The notes: generated by a model from the letters alone, not told the origin. 64,000 bases of DNA from Adiantum capillus-veneris (GCA_014529385.2 CM043962.1:38097098-38161097), one strand, 5' to 3'; shown: positions 24,125 to 35,464, counted from the stretch's first letter. Program-made: numbers and translations.

Positions 24125-24701
24125 CTGACAAGAAAGAAATGCATCACAATAACAATAGATAAGAATGTTGATAATCAAACATAAAAACACAACCAAGGCA
24201 AAAATGATATCAAAATACACTCATACAAGCGTGCAGCTTATGTGGCGACTCTTGTGGGTAGATTCTTCAGACACTGGAATTACAATCTATGATATGAATA
24301 TTCTGATAAGATCAAGCTCTTTTGATTCATAGATATGATCTTTTAATGATATGATTCCTACTAAGACGCTATTTCCTGAACAAGCACAACCTTTCGGGAA
24401 TATGTCTTTCTTTAATGCTGCTCAATCACCAGATTGGAAGAAGTAATGCACACGATAATCAGTCGATCCGTGGACAATGATGATGATTATTGAATAATGA
24501 AGCACAATCATGACATTCCCTTTCATGTAGAACAAGAGTCTACAGAAAGTAAATGACTTTCTTTGCAGACAGAATTCTTGAAAAGAAGATAGATTTTGAA
24601 AGTGTTAAGACCAATCCTAATATGCTAAGCTAGGAGTGGAAGGTCTTTGAAAAATGGGGAACTCTATAATAAGCCAGAGGCTTCACAGTAATATTAGAGT
24701 T

Positions 24702-24905
24702 CAATTAGGGCTACATGCAGATTGCAACTTGTGCATAGTGATGTTTGTGGGCCTGTGCAAACTCCGTCCTCAGGCAATCACCTATACTTCGTGACTTTCA
24801 TTGATGATTACTCCAGACATGCATGGGTGTATCGGCTTAAAGCTTAGTCCAAAGTGTAAAATGTCTCTAAATGTACTATGGGCACCCTCCATTCACTAGG
24901 GAAAA
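24702..24905 (+). pseudogene. Copia integrase fragment (family H)
   Basis: Reads LVHSDVCGPVQTPSSGNHLY then FIDDYSRHAWVYRLK on the plus strand. This is the start of a Copia integrase core, the same stretch as in relic H at 8437-8540. An internal deletion follows. It sits in the left flank of element A within the bL25 intron. Confidence 0.8.
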
Positions 24906-25014
24906 GAGGCCTCATCGACAACGTTTTGAGACAGTGGTTATTCGGCGAGTCTTCTTGCTAGCAGCCAAGCTAGGGCACCGGGAGCTCCGCGCAAGGGTGT
25001 TTTGAAACGCCGAC

Positions 25015-25351
25015 TGTAAAAACAGACTTGGACACTCCAAGTCGAGAATCTACCGCGACACCACAAATAATCACTTCAAAACAGTTCACAGTTCACAATT
25101 GATTCGACACTGGCCCGGCGGAGTTCCGTGCCTAGAGATATTGGCCCCAAAGACTGGCGCCCCTTTCGGTATTTCTTTTTGTATTAATCTGCAACTCAAA
25201 GTACAAGCGAGTAGCCGGGACTCACTCTCAGACTCCACGTCCAGATGCTCTAAGAAGTGAGAGCCCAAGCTACCAATATAAAGGTTTACAAGGGATGCTA
25301 AAAACAGAGCCCCAAAAGCTGAAAATCAAAAGCTTGGTAAAATAAAGCATG

Positions 25352-25421
<70 letters not shown>

Positions 25422-25687
25422 CCATACTTGGCAAGATAAAGCAAAGCTTTTAAATATTAAAGCAGCGCCAGAACTATTGTAAAACCTGCCGTAAAAAGCG
25501 CTGCGATTTACGGAATGCCACGTGTCAACAGCAATACGGAGTTCCGTGATATGCGCCGTGATTTCCGGACTGGGCAGCCACGTCACTATTTCTGATGTCG
25601 GCAGTTCAGTCAACCCTAGCCAGAGTGTGTGTGTACCATGGGTAGCCAGCAGTCACCAACTGGGCAGCCACGTACCAGTTTGTGACA
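25015..25687 (-). repeat. Element A 3' LTR (673 bp)
   Basis: In element sense it starts TGTCACAAAC (25687) and ends TTTTTACA (25015), with a purine tract (CTTTCAAGAGGGGGG) just upstream of the start. It contains a 62-bp (TC)n microsatellite at 25357-25418 that is nearly absent from the 5' LTR (52502-52517), an expansion after insertion. It shares most of its sequence with B LTRs. Confidence 0.9.
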
Positions 25688-26291
25688 TACCCCCCTCTTG
25701 AAAGCATTGTAATCGCCCTCGATTATGCCTACAAAACAGACAAAAGCCATAAACTGTCTTAGCAGACACTGACTATTAGTACCGACGCACTAGGAACACA
25801 CATCTAGCACATGTACCAATCAACAGTCACATCACAGGACATCACATGACAAATCACAATCAACATTCATTCGGATCTTAGACCATGATTTATCGGCAAT
25901 GCAATTAGCAATCGCATCTAGAATACACTCACGACCTCATAGATGTCCAATTGACTAATCCCTATTGCAACCATGTCTGTCGAGATCATTCAGACCAAAA
26001 TGCTGCAGTCATTTCGTCTATCAGTTCCTGCACTTAAAAAGTCAAGAACAAATCAGGTTCATATTATCCGGAATTCCATTTCATAAAGTCATATAGCAAA
26101 ATACCGTCAGCTCTCAGTATCCATGAAGCTCAAAGAATCTCACTATCCATGAAGCTCAAAGAGACATCAGTGACACTAGTATTCAAAAATTGAGCCATCT
26201 GTTGACAAAGGAGCGGAGTAACTTCCCTCTTGTGCAACCCATTGCACCAGATCTCCGGCCAACCTGAATTCGGGGTTCCATTTGGAGTAGA

Positions 26292-26781
26292 CTATGCTAA
26301 ACCAAAAGCTTCAAGGTAAAGTTTCACAATTTGAGGAGTAGCTGCTAGGTCCTCCTCCTCCATCCACTTCGCATCCAATGCAGGATAGTTCTTGAATTTT
26401 ACCAAGAACCGCCTTCTCACTTTACCCTTATTCTTTCTATCCTTATGTGTCAAAATCTGTTCAGGAACAAGAATCTCCTCGTTTTCTTCTACTTCGGGTT
26501 GCTCATCGGGCTCCCCATCTTCAGGTACATCACCTTTAAAAGGTTTTAAGCAACTCGCATGAAATGCATTGTGAATCCTCCAAGTGTCAGGCAGTTTCAG
26601 TCGGAAGGAGACACCATTGATCTTTTCGGAGATCTGGAAACGTCCGTAATATCTCATACTAAGCTCTGGAAAAAGCCTCTCCTTTCCCTTTTCCTTTCTC
26701 AGGCGTGCCTTCTCAAAACGTAAGAGCACCCAATCATCCTTCTTCAATTTCAAATCGCGACGATGGCGATCTGCTGCCTTT
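26292..26781 (-). pseudogene. Element A integrase C-terminus and chromodomain
   Basis: Encodes the end of the gypsy integrase (DLKLKKDDWVLLRFEKA, WRIHNAFHASCLKPF). A chromodomain follows (RRRFLVKFKNYPALDAKWME, EEDL) and then a stop at 26292-26294. Chromodomains steer chromovirus integration to marked chromatin. The frame is still open here. Copia E is inserted at 26782, so the open frame continues into antisense Copia LTR and gains an unrelated N-terminus. Confidence 0.88.
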
Positions 26782-27050
26782 TGTTGGGTTAAAGGCCTAA
26801 ATAACCCCTTTTTGTACATTTTTATACTTTGTCCAGGTTCAATATCACATTTTTTAAAGGTCACTTATAATAAAAGTGGGAAAACCCAAAACTCAATTAT
26901 TGAGTTTTCCCCAAAAACGTGAGCTCTCTCTCTCTCCCTCTTCGTTCTGCTAGCGCTTCCCTTCTGCAGCACAGTGCCTCCGCTTCAAGCCTCAAGGCCT
27001 GCACATCTTCGCGTGCTCTATCACTTGCACACACCGCCGCGCGCTGATCA
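26782..27050 (+). repeat. Copia E 5' LTR (269 bp)
   Basis: TGTTGGGTTAAAGG...GCTGATCA. Compared with the 3' LTR it has 13 extra bases (ccaggttcaatat) near 26833. The two-base spacer AC separates it from the primer-binding site. Confidence 0.93.
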
Positions 27051-27790
27051 ACTGGTATCAGAGCCCAATTATGGTTTGCTCCCAAACCTGCAAACGTTGA
27101 TTTTCAGCCAAGGAGGTCAACTTTCACGCGAGATTAGGACTCGTCCCCGGACACTAGAGAGCTCCCGGCAAGTCAAATTGACCTAAAACAAGCTGAAATT
27201 AGGTCAAAACCAGCAAATTACAGGTTATGACAGAAAAATACAGGTTTTGAAAATGATGTATTAAGGTGTGGGAACACTTTTGCTAAGTCCTCGCTACCCG
27301 AAAACACTGAAATTGCCGAAAAACGGGTCCTAAAACAGGTGTTTTCAGCAAATTTCAGATTTACGCAGGTTTTTGCAATTGTTTTTATGATGCGACTACA
27401 TTGGGGGAAGTGCAAATTGAAGCAATCTATGCACGTTTGACAAAGTTTGGCTATGTATGACCAGTTGTGGCTCAATTTCATACAATTTGATGCTACAAAT
27501 TGGGGCTTTTGCTCTTACATGCTTCTAAAGGTTGTGCATTAGCCTTATGTATGTTCTGTGAGGTTAAAAACAACTAAAATTGTTGTTTTTGAGCACAAAT
27601 TCGCTCGCTAAAATTTCCTGCGCATAAATTTCAGAAATTGATTTTTGTGCCCAAATCGACCTATTTTGCCCTGAATTGCTCCTGTGACCATTTGGAACTG
27701 TAGTGCATATATGCCTCTGTGAGGCTATACTCCGGTTTTTGTGCATTTTGCCCAAAAATTCAACGTATTAGTCCTCTTATTCATGCAACT

Positions 27791-28761
27791 ATGGCCTCAT
27801 CTTCTTCGGATGTGAAGAATCTCTTGGAGATTAGGAGGTTCGATGGAACAAGTTTCGACCTTTGGAAAGACAGGATCCAGGGAATCCTATTTCTTAAGGG
27901 TTGCGAAGGGGCACTTGAACAGGTAAAGCCACGGAATATGACGGATGAAGCATGGGTTAGCCTGAACAGGAAGGCTGTTACATACATTAAAATGGCCATG
28001 ACCGATGAGACAGTCATTGATGTGAAAGGTCTCACAAGTGCTTTTAATGTGTAGGAGAAGTTAAAGGGAATGTATGAGAATACAACGCCTGTCAACCAAG
28101 TGCATTTGATGTGAAACTTGTTGGCATGCAACTAGATGAGTCCAAGAGCGCTGCAGAGCACTTGTCGTTGTTCGCAGGTACTTTGTCGCAATTACAAGAT
28201 TCAGGCTTGCCCCCTTTTGATGATAAGCTGAAAGCTATCTTCTTGCTTATAACCTTACCTGAGTCATGGGAAACATTGGTGGTTTCATTGTCCAATAACC
28301 CCAATTTGACCTTTGATGGTGTTAGGGGTTCTATCTTGAATGAGGAAATCAGGAGGAAAGCAAGTGGAGAGGGAGGCAGCTCTGCCAACATGGTTAGAGG
28401 CAGGACAGAAAAGAAGAATGCCTATGCACAAAGGAGTAAGAGTAAGAGTAAGGAAAGGGGAAATGGTAGCAAAGGCAAGGGTGATGTGACTTGCTATCAG
28501 TGTGGCAGGAAAGGTCACAAGAAACCCGATTGCAGGTACTACAAAGCCGAGTTAGAACGGAAAAAGAATGGCGGAGACAAAAAGAAAGAGAAGAAGGAAG
28601 TCAAGACAGATGCACAAGATAGCTCAAAGGACAGAGAGAAGGCCAATGTGGCTTCTAGTGTTGTGATTGAGAAGTTGTCAGATGTAGAGGACATCTTGTG
28701 TGCCACTTTGTCAGATGATGATGCTTATGACATTGATGCCTCTCTTAATGTTCATTCATAG
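27791..28761 (+). pseudogene. Copia E gag
   Basis: Starts at ATG 27791 (MASSSSDVKNLLEIRRFDG). It has the typical FDGTSFDLWKDRIQ opening of UBN2/DUF4219-type Copia gag and an intact zinc knuckle CYQCGRKGHKKPDC near 28493-28535. A TAG at 28052-28054 and a frameshift near 28110 interrupt the first half. An in-frame TAG at 28759-28761 separates the gag from the protease frame. Gag packages the element RNA. Confidence 0.9.
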
Positions 28762-30174
28762 GACCTGCAGATCACCAAGAGTGATCTTATTGATGCTTTG
28801 TTGACTGACAATGATGCATTATCCCAGACTTGGATTGTTGATTCCGGTGCTTCATTTCATGTGACTCCTATCAAGGAGTGTTTCTCTACTTTTGATGCAA
28901 GCAAACGTGGCCATGTATACCTTGGAAACAATCATGCATGTTCCATTGAGGGTATTGGCACTGTGCATCTCTCCATAGATGGCACAAATGAGCTTGTCTT
29001 GCATGATGTTAGATATGTGTCAGCAATCAAGAAGAGTCTGCTTTCTGTTGGTCAGATGGATATGCATGGTTACAGCATCTTGTTTGAGAGAGGATCATGG
29101 AAAATGACTAAAGGCTCAAGGCTGATTGTAAAGGGCACAAAGAAAGGGACACTTTACTGCATGCATGGAAAGGCCGTGTTGGGCAAGTTTATTGCATTGG
29201 CTGAAATTAACTCTCACATGGAGTTGTGGCACAAGAGGCTTGGCCATGTGAGCCAAAAGGGCCTTTCTAAACTTTGTACTTTGAACAAGCTTGATGCTAA
29301 AGGCACAAAGCTTGACTTTTGTAATGAATGTCAATATGGCAAGCAAGTAGAGCGTTCTTATTACTCTGGTGTCTCTCGTAAATCTTGTGTGCTTGATCTT
29401 GTACATGCTGATGTATGTAGCATGCCTACTAAGTCTATGGGAGGTGCATGCTTATTTTGTCTCCTTTGTTGATGATAATTCTAGAAAAATTTGGGTTTAT
29501 TTGCTTAAATCTAAGGATGAAGCCTTTGCTGCGTTTAAGAGATTTCATGCATTTGTGACCACCCAAACAGGTAGAAAGCTAAAATGCTTGTATACGGACA
29601 ATGGGGGAGAGTTCACAAGTGCTGAATTTAACAAATTTTGTGAAAATTTGGGCATTAAGAGAGAGCTTACTGTGCCATACAGCCCCTCTTCTAATGGTGT
29701 GGCTGAAAGATTCAATAGGACACTTTGTGAGAGGGTGAGATGCATGCTGTCCACAGCTAATCTCTCTCATGGATTTTGGGGAGAAGCTTTGAAAACTGCA
29801 GTGCATATATGCAATCGATCCCCTCACATGTCTTTGAAAGGTGACATCCCTAAAGAGGTTTGGTCTGGCAAGCCTGCTTCATATGATCACTTATGCATTT
29901 TTGGTTGTGAGGCTTTTGTGCATGTCAGACCCGGGTTGAGGAGTAAACTAGATGCCAAATCCATTAAAGGCCTTTTCATGGGATATGGTGAAGAAGGCGA
30001 AATGGGTTACAGGATTTGGTTACCTCAGCTCAAAAGGGTTGTACGCAGCCGGGATGTTGTTTTTAATGAGGCATGTGCCTCAAAGCATGACCATAAAAGG
30101 GTCAAATTTCAGCATGACCAACCACCTGTTAGGCCTATTTTTGACCCTCAGGATGCACCACATATGGCTGAAAA
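28762..30174 (+). pseudogene. Copia E protease and integrase
   Basis: Protease active site WIVDSGASFHV is intact (D-S-G). The GAG-pre-integrase motif LWHKRLGHVSQKGLSKL and zinc-binding Cys residues follow. The integrase core has FVDDNSRKIWVYLLKSKDEA, YTDNGGEFTSAEF and a PYSPSSNGVAERFNRTL stretch, so the D-D-E residues are visible. One extra T near 29450 shifts the frame. The domain ends at the insertion point of element D at 30174/30175. The integrase part would splice cDNA into the host genome. Confidence 0.92.
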
Positions 30175-30898
30175 TGTAACAAACTGCTGACGTGTCGAAG
30201 CCTAAAGAATGGAGCCAACTTACAGATGCCGGCCGAGGGGCCTAAACCCTCAGAAGAACAAGCAACAGAAGAAGTGTCACAGAGCGAGGACGTGGTTGCC
30301 CGAGTGCAAAAAACCCTAACCCTAATTTCTGCCAGAAACCCTAATTCTGAAAACCCTAATTGCTGAAACCCTAATTCTGGAAACCCTAACCCTAAAACCT
30401 GCAAACCCTAATTTCTGCCAGAAGCCCTAACCCTAAGGCAACAGACAAATTCCGAAAATTGCGCTGACATGATGACGTGGCAGACTGTACGGATTTCCGC
30501 GTTTTGCGTTGGCTGATGACGTGGCAGGCTGTACGGATTTCCGTAAATTGCGCTGGCAGCTTTTTGGCTTTGCTTTTGAACCAGAAGCTTTTGAGTTTAA
30601 AGGCTTTTTACTACAATTGTTTTTCAGGCCAAGGGCCTTTAAATATGAGGCTAGGGCTCATTCTCTGGCATGCTTCCTGGAGAAGGTGCAGAGTCTAGGG
30701 TACCGGCTTGTACTTTGATGATGCAATATAAAGAAATACCGAAAGGGGCGCCAAGGTTTGGGGCCAATACTCTGGGGTGGAATTCCGCAACTCCGTGTCG
30801 CGTGTCGTCTCTCTCTTTCCGTTCAGTTGTTATTGAAGTGCTAAAAGTCTGTTCAGTCTGTTCTTTTCTATTGGCACGTGGTGCCCGCATTTGTGACA
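30175..30898 (+). repeat. Element D 5' LTR (724 bp), with telo-box cluster
   Basis: TGTAACAAACTGC...ATTTGTGACA. It carries ten CCCTAA units between about 30307 and 30436, many as AAACCCTAA, and a doubled block of about 39 bp (tgatgacgtggcag...) near 30471-30548. Confidence 0.9.
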
Positions 30899-31770
30899 GT
30901 GGTATCAGAGCATCAGGCGTGTGCTTTTCTAAAGGCATACCGGTCCCACAAAAGAGCAGACAGAGCTATTGAATTTGATTCGAGGTATCTTCGCCACTCT
31001 CCAATCCGGACCAATTAGCCACTCCCACCCTTACTTCATCGCGCATCAGGCGCGCTCCCGTCTTCACCGCAGTGTCTTATAGGGCATAAGCCAATTAAGA
31101 TCACTTGCAAGAGAAGGATCCAGATTTGTTTCAAGTCACTGTTTTTTCAGAAGCAATGCCATGCAGATGTTGATGTCTACAGCTACCAAGCAGCATACTC
31201 CAAGTACTTGGCAAGCTTTCAAGAAATTTTTTGCCGGAAGTTATATGGTTTCTGACATCTTCCTTTGGAGTGCAACTTCTGGCAGAGTGGGGTATCCTGA
31301 AATGCTTGCCATGGAAACCCTAGCAGATTATAACTTGAAGTTTCTCGACATCTCCCAGTAGATGTCTCTTCACAAGCAGATGAACTTGGAGACCGAGTGC
31401 GATTGCTATCTTGGGACTACTATCGCCGCCAAAGAAACACTGTTTGTCCAAGAGCTAATGGACCATGCTGTGCTCGGCTACGACCTTATGAAAGAAACCT
31501 AACCCTAATTTTTGGTACAGGTTTCAGGATGGAAAGTCAGTCGACTTTTCGAGCTCGACTGATGTCGAGATTGCTTTTTAAGTTTGAGTTCTGTTTGAGC
31601 TTGTTTGGTGATCCTGTTTAGAATTTGTTTGAAATGGATGGTATCTGGTTTGAACTTGTTTTGGTGCCGATTTGAATTGTTTGACTCTGGTTTGATACTG
31701 GTTTCAATGATTGGTGATTTTACTCCCGGGTGGAGAAGTGAGAAATACTGTTTTGGTATTGTTTGAACCT

Positions 31771-32115
31771 CGGAACGACGCAGGCCGATGCCTGGGGAGC
31801 GTTTCGTTGTATGTTTGAAAACCTCCGAACAACGTAGGCCGATGCCTGGGGAGCGTTTGGTTGTATGCTTGTAAAATAATTGTTGTTGTGACTCCCCGCC
31901 CGGACCTGGATGGTTATGCGGGAGGAGTATTAAGAAGTCTGAGCAGTGGTTACTCTCAGCACCTCCAAACGACGCAGGCTGCGGTCTAGGGGACGTTTGG
32001 TTGTAAAAGGCCTCTATATCTCCCGGCCCGGACCTTTTTAGGTTATGCGGGAGGAGTGATGAGGGAGTCGTTGAATATCTCCCGGCCCGGACCTTGTTAG
32101 GTTATGCCGAAGGAG
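31771..32115 (+). ncRNA. Array of alternating hairpin repeats inside element D (structured RNA candidate)
   Basis: Two hairpin motifs alternate. Type alpha (36 nt) occurs at 31771-31806, 31825-31860 and 31965-32000: an outer stem of about 7 bp and an inner AGGC/GCCT-type stem. Outer stems are CGGAACG/CGTTTCG in copy 1 and CCAAACG/CGTTTGG in copy 3, so one pair is swapped in a compensatory way. Type beta occurs at 31891-31928, 32020-32056 and 32079-32115: an outer CTCC/GGAG stem and an inner ACC(T)/(A)GGT stem. It may be a packaging or dimer signal of element D. Function is inferred only. Confidence 0.4.
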
Positions 32116-32538
32116 TGTTCATCGGCAGCTTTATGTTTTTCTATGTCTTGTAACATGCATATGTGAGCATTTGTGTTGCATTGTGATGTGCCAACCACTG
32201 AATATTCCTAATTGGATGAGATTGCCTGGGTATGTAATTTTAGTGCATCAAGACACCTAAGGAAGATCAGTACGGTCTGGGTGTGATGGCTAATTTTACT
32301 ACGCCGGAATATCAAGAGTTCCGATATGGACGAAAGGAGAAGCTAACTCCTTGATGAAAACAGCTGATAGGAGCAGCTAACTCCTTGATCAAAAGAGCAG
32401 AAAGGAGAACCTAACTCCTTAATAAAAAGGGCAAACTGATTGTCCCTCGAAATGTCCCTCGGAAATTTTTGAGCTAACTTGAGTTGTTTTGCAGATATGC
32501 TGTAATCGCAGACGATTACTCTCTTCAAGAAGGGGAGA

Positions 32539-33256
32539 TGTAACAAACTGCTGACGTGTCGAAGCCTAAAGAATGGAGCCAACTTACAGATGCCAGCCGA
32601 GGGGCCTAAACCCTCAGAAGAACAAGCAGCAGAAGAAGTGTCACAGAGCGAGGACGTGGTTGCCCGAGTGCAAAAAACCCTAACCCTAATTTCTGCCAAA
32701 AACCCTAATTCTGAAAACCCTAATTGCTGAAACCCTAATTCTGGAAACCCTAACCATAAAACCTGCAAACCCTAATTTCTGCCAAAAACCCTAAGGCAGC
32801 AGACAAATTTCAAAAATTGCGGTGACATGATGACGTGGCATGCTGTACGGATTTCCGCGTTTTGCGTTGACTGATGACGTGGCAGGCTGTACGGATTTCC
32901 GTAAATTGCGCTGGCAGCTTTTTGGCTTTGCTTTTGAACCAGAAGCTTTTGAGTTTAAAGGCTTTTTACTACAACTGCTTTTCAAGCCAAGGGCCTTTAA
33001 ATATGAGGCTAGGGCTCATTCTCTGGCATGCTTCCTGGAGAAGGTGCAGAGTCTAGGGTACCGGCTTGTACTTTGATGATGCAATATAAAGAAATACCGA
33101 AAGGGGCGCCAAGGTTTGGGGCTAATACTCTCTGGGGTGGAATTCCGCCACTCCGTGTCGCGTGTCGTCTCTCTTTCCGTTCAGTTGTTATTTAAGTGCT
33201 AAAAGTCTGTTCAGTCTGTTCTTTTCTATTGGCACGTGGTGCCCGCATTTGTGACA
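32539..33256 (+). repeat. Element D 3' LTR (718 bp)
   Basis: Starts TGTAACAAACTGC after the purine tract at 32527-32538 and ends GTGACA before the GAAAA duplicate. It has eight CCCTAA units instead of ten. Small indels and perhaps 15 substitutions separate it from the 5' LTR. Confidence 0.92.
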
Positions 33257-33830
33257 GAAAATGTAGATGATCCAGTGGTGTTTGAGCCAGATGATATTGG
33301 ACAGCAAATTGAGGCTCCTGAAGGGGCATCTGCAGCCACGAAACAAAGCTGAAAATGGTGCTGAAAATGATGTACAGCAGCCCATTGTTGATGATTTTAT
33401 TTGCCACCTAATGTAGACCCATTACCGGATAATGTGGATCATAGGGTACCGGCTTGTACTTTGATGATGCAATATAAAGAAATACCGAAAGGGGCGCCAA
33501 GGTTTGGGGCTAATACTCTCTGGGGTGGAATTCCGCCACTCCGTGTCGCGTGTCGTCTCTCTTTCCGTTCAGTTGTTATTTAAGTGCTAAAAGTCTGTTC
33601 AGTCTGTTCTTTTCTATTGGCACGTGGTGCCCGCATTTGTGACAGAAAATGTAGATGATCCAGTGGTGTTTGAGCCAGATGATATTGGACAGCAAATTGA
33701 GGCTCCTGAAGGGGCATCTGCAGCCACGAAACAAAGCTGAAAATGGTGCTGAAAATGATGTACAGCAGCCCATTGTTGATGATTTTATTTGCCACCTAAT
33801 GTAGACCCATTACCGGATAATGTGGATCAT
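33055..33830 (+). repeat. Perfect 388-bp tandem duplication across the D/E junction
   Basis: 33055-33442 and 33443-33830 appear identical. The unit starts agggtaccgg inside the D 3' LTR, runs through the LTR end and the GAAAA site duplicate, and ends ggatcat in Copia pol. The join at 33442/33443 is therefore an extra partial LTR, not a second element. It is either very recent or an assembly artefact. Confidence 0.93.
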
Positions 33831-35429
33831 TGGGTGAGGCTGTCTACTCGTCCAAGACGGACTGTGAGTAGATATGATCCCTCTTTGCATTACATTATGT
33901 TGACAGATGAGGGAGAGCCTCTTACGTATAAAGAGGCAAAGACATGTGAGTCAAGCAGTAAGCGGGAGCTTGCAATGCAAGAGGAAATGAAATCCTTGTA
34001 TGCAAATGATACTTGGGATCTTGTGCCATTGCCTAAAGAGAGAAACGCTCTTCCTAACAAATGGGTATACGATATTAAGATTGTGGATGAAAAACCCAAG
34101 TACAAGGCAAGATTGGTTGCAAAAGGATATGCACAGAAAGAAGGAATTGATTTTCAAGAAATCTTTTCTCCCGTTGTAAAGCTTACAACTTTACGTGTCC
34201 TTTTTGCTCTCGTTGCAGTGCTTGATTTGGAATTGAATCAAATAGATGTAAAGAAAGCATTTTTGCACGGTGACAAGACAACCTGAAGGTTTTGTAGTTC
34301 TTACACGTGAGGAACTTGTATGCAAACTGAAAAGGGCTCTGTATGGTTTGAGACAATCGTCACGGCAGTGGTATAAGAAGTTTGACACTTTTATGCTGTC
34401 TCAAGGCTTTAAACGCAGCCATGCAGATCATTGTTTGTATACGAAAAGGGATGAAGATGGTAGTCCCATCATACTTGTTCTCTATGTTGATGACATGCTG
34501 CTTGCCGGGAAACATAAGACTAGTCTTGATGCTCTGAAACGTAAGCTAAATTCAACATTTGCTATGAAGGATTTGGGTGATGCAGAGCATATTTTGGGCA
34601 TGCGTATTAAAAGAGATAGAAAGCTGAAATTGTTGTTTTTATCTCAAGAAAGGTACATTGCAAAAGTACTTGACAGGTTTAATATGGCTGATGCTAAGCC
34701 TCTTGGAGTACCTTTACTTCCATACACTAAGCTTAGCAAAGCAGATTGCCCAAAGGATGAGGTGGCATTGAAAGCCCTTATGCATCAGCTTGTGGTTCTC
34801 TTATGTATGCTATGGTTGCCACTCGTCCCGACATTGCTCATGCAGTGGGAGTTGTTAGTCGATACATGTCGAATCCTGGCAAAGCGCATTGGGAAGCTGT
34901 CAAATGCATTCTGAGATATTTGAAAGGTACACAATCAAAGTGTATCATTTATGGCAAAAGTGACTTAAAGTTGCAAGGATATTGTGATGCAGACATGGCA
35001 GGCAACATGGATACCAGGAAATCTACCAATGAATATGTATTTGCCATTCTTGGTGGTGCAGTCTCTTGGTGTTCTAGGTTACAGAAAATTGTGGCATTGA
35101 GTACTACTGAGACTGAATATATTTCACCCACAGAGGCTTCAAAAGAGGCCATTTGGTTGGACAGACTTGCAAAAGAACTTGGCATGCCTGCTCGTACACC
35201 CGTGTTGGGTTGTGATAGCCAGAGTGCTGTCTATTTAGCCAAAAATGCCATGTTTCATACGCGTACCAAACACATAGATGTGCGGTACCACTTCATACGA
35301 CAGGTATTGGAGGATGGTCTAGTCAGCTTGACTAAGATCCATACACAGGATAACCCTACAGATGTTCTCACCAAGAGTCTTGCTAAGGCTCAACATGAGC
35401 ATTGCATACAGCTGGTGGGAGTTGGTTAA
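33645..35429 (+). pseudogene. Copia E reverse transcriptase and RNase H
   Basis: RT opens with PNKWVYDIK and KARLVAKGYAQKEGIDF, followed by QIDVKKAFLHG. A frameshift with the loss of a few codons lies near 34275, before QPEGFVVLTREELVCKL. The catalytic YVDDMLLAG motif is intact near 34480. Another frameshift lies near 34790-34803. RNase H follows (CDADMAGNMDTRKSTNEYVF, ALSTTETEYISPTEA, FHTRTKHIDVRYHFIRQ), with the stop at 35427-35429. Domains are complete, but the frame is broken twice. Confidence 0.92.
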
Positions 35430-35464
35430 CTTAAAGGCGTCATTTATGCCTTTAAGTGGGAGGT

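Larger units (their letters stand above)
30175..33256 (+). mobile_element. Non-autonomous LTR element D (3.08 kb), inserted in Copia E
   Basis: LTRs of 724 and 718 bp (TGTAACAAAC...TTTGTGACA) flank about 1.64 kb with no gag or pol. The target duplication is a perfect GAAAA (30170-30174 and 33257-33261). The PBS TGGTATCAGAGC is at 30900-30911 and the PPT AAGAAGGGGAGA at 32527-32538. The longest interior frames (31161-31361, 31397-31621) have no family motif. The LTR shares a core block with A/B LTRs (AAAGAAATACCGAAAGGGG then CGCCA), pointing to mobilisation by that gypsy family. Confidence 0.9.

Noticed and set aside
30300-30440. Possible interstitial telomere array
   Set aside because: CCCTAA units are irregularly spaced and the cluster recurs at the same place in LTRs of the D family, so it is part of the LTR, not telomeric DNA.
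33443-33644. Third LTR of element D
   Set aside because: It is the partial LTR inside the 388-bp tandem duplication and has no LTR start.
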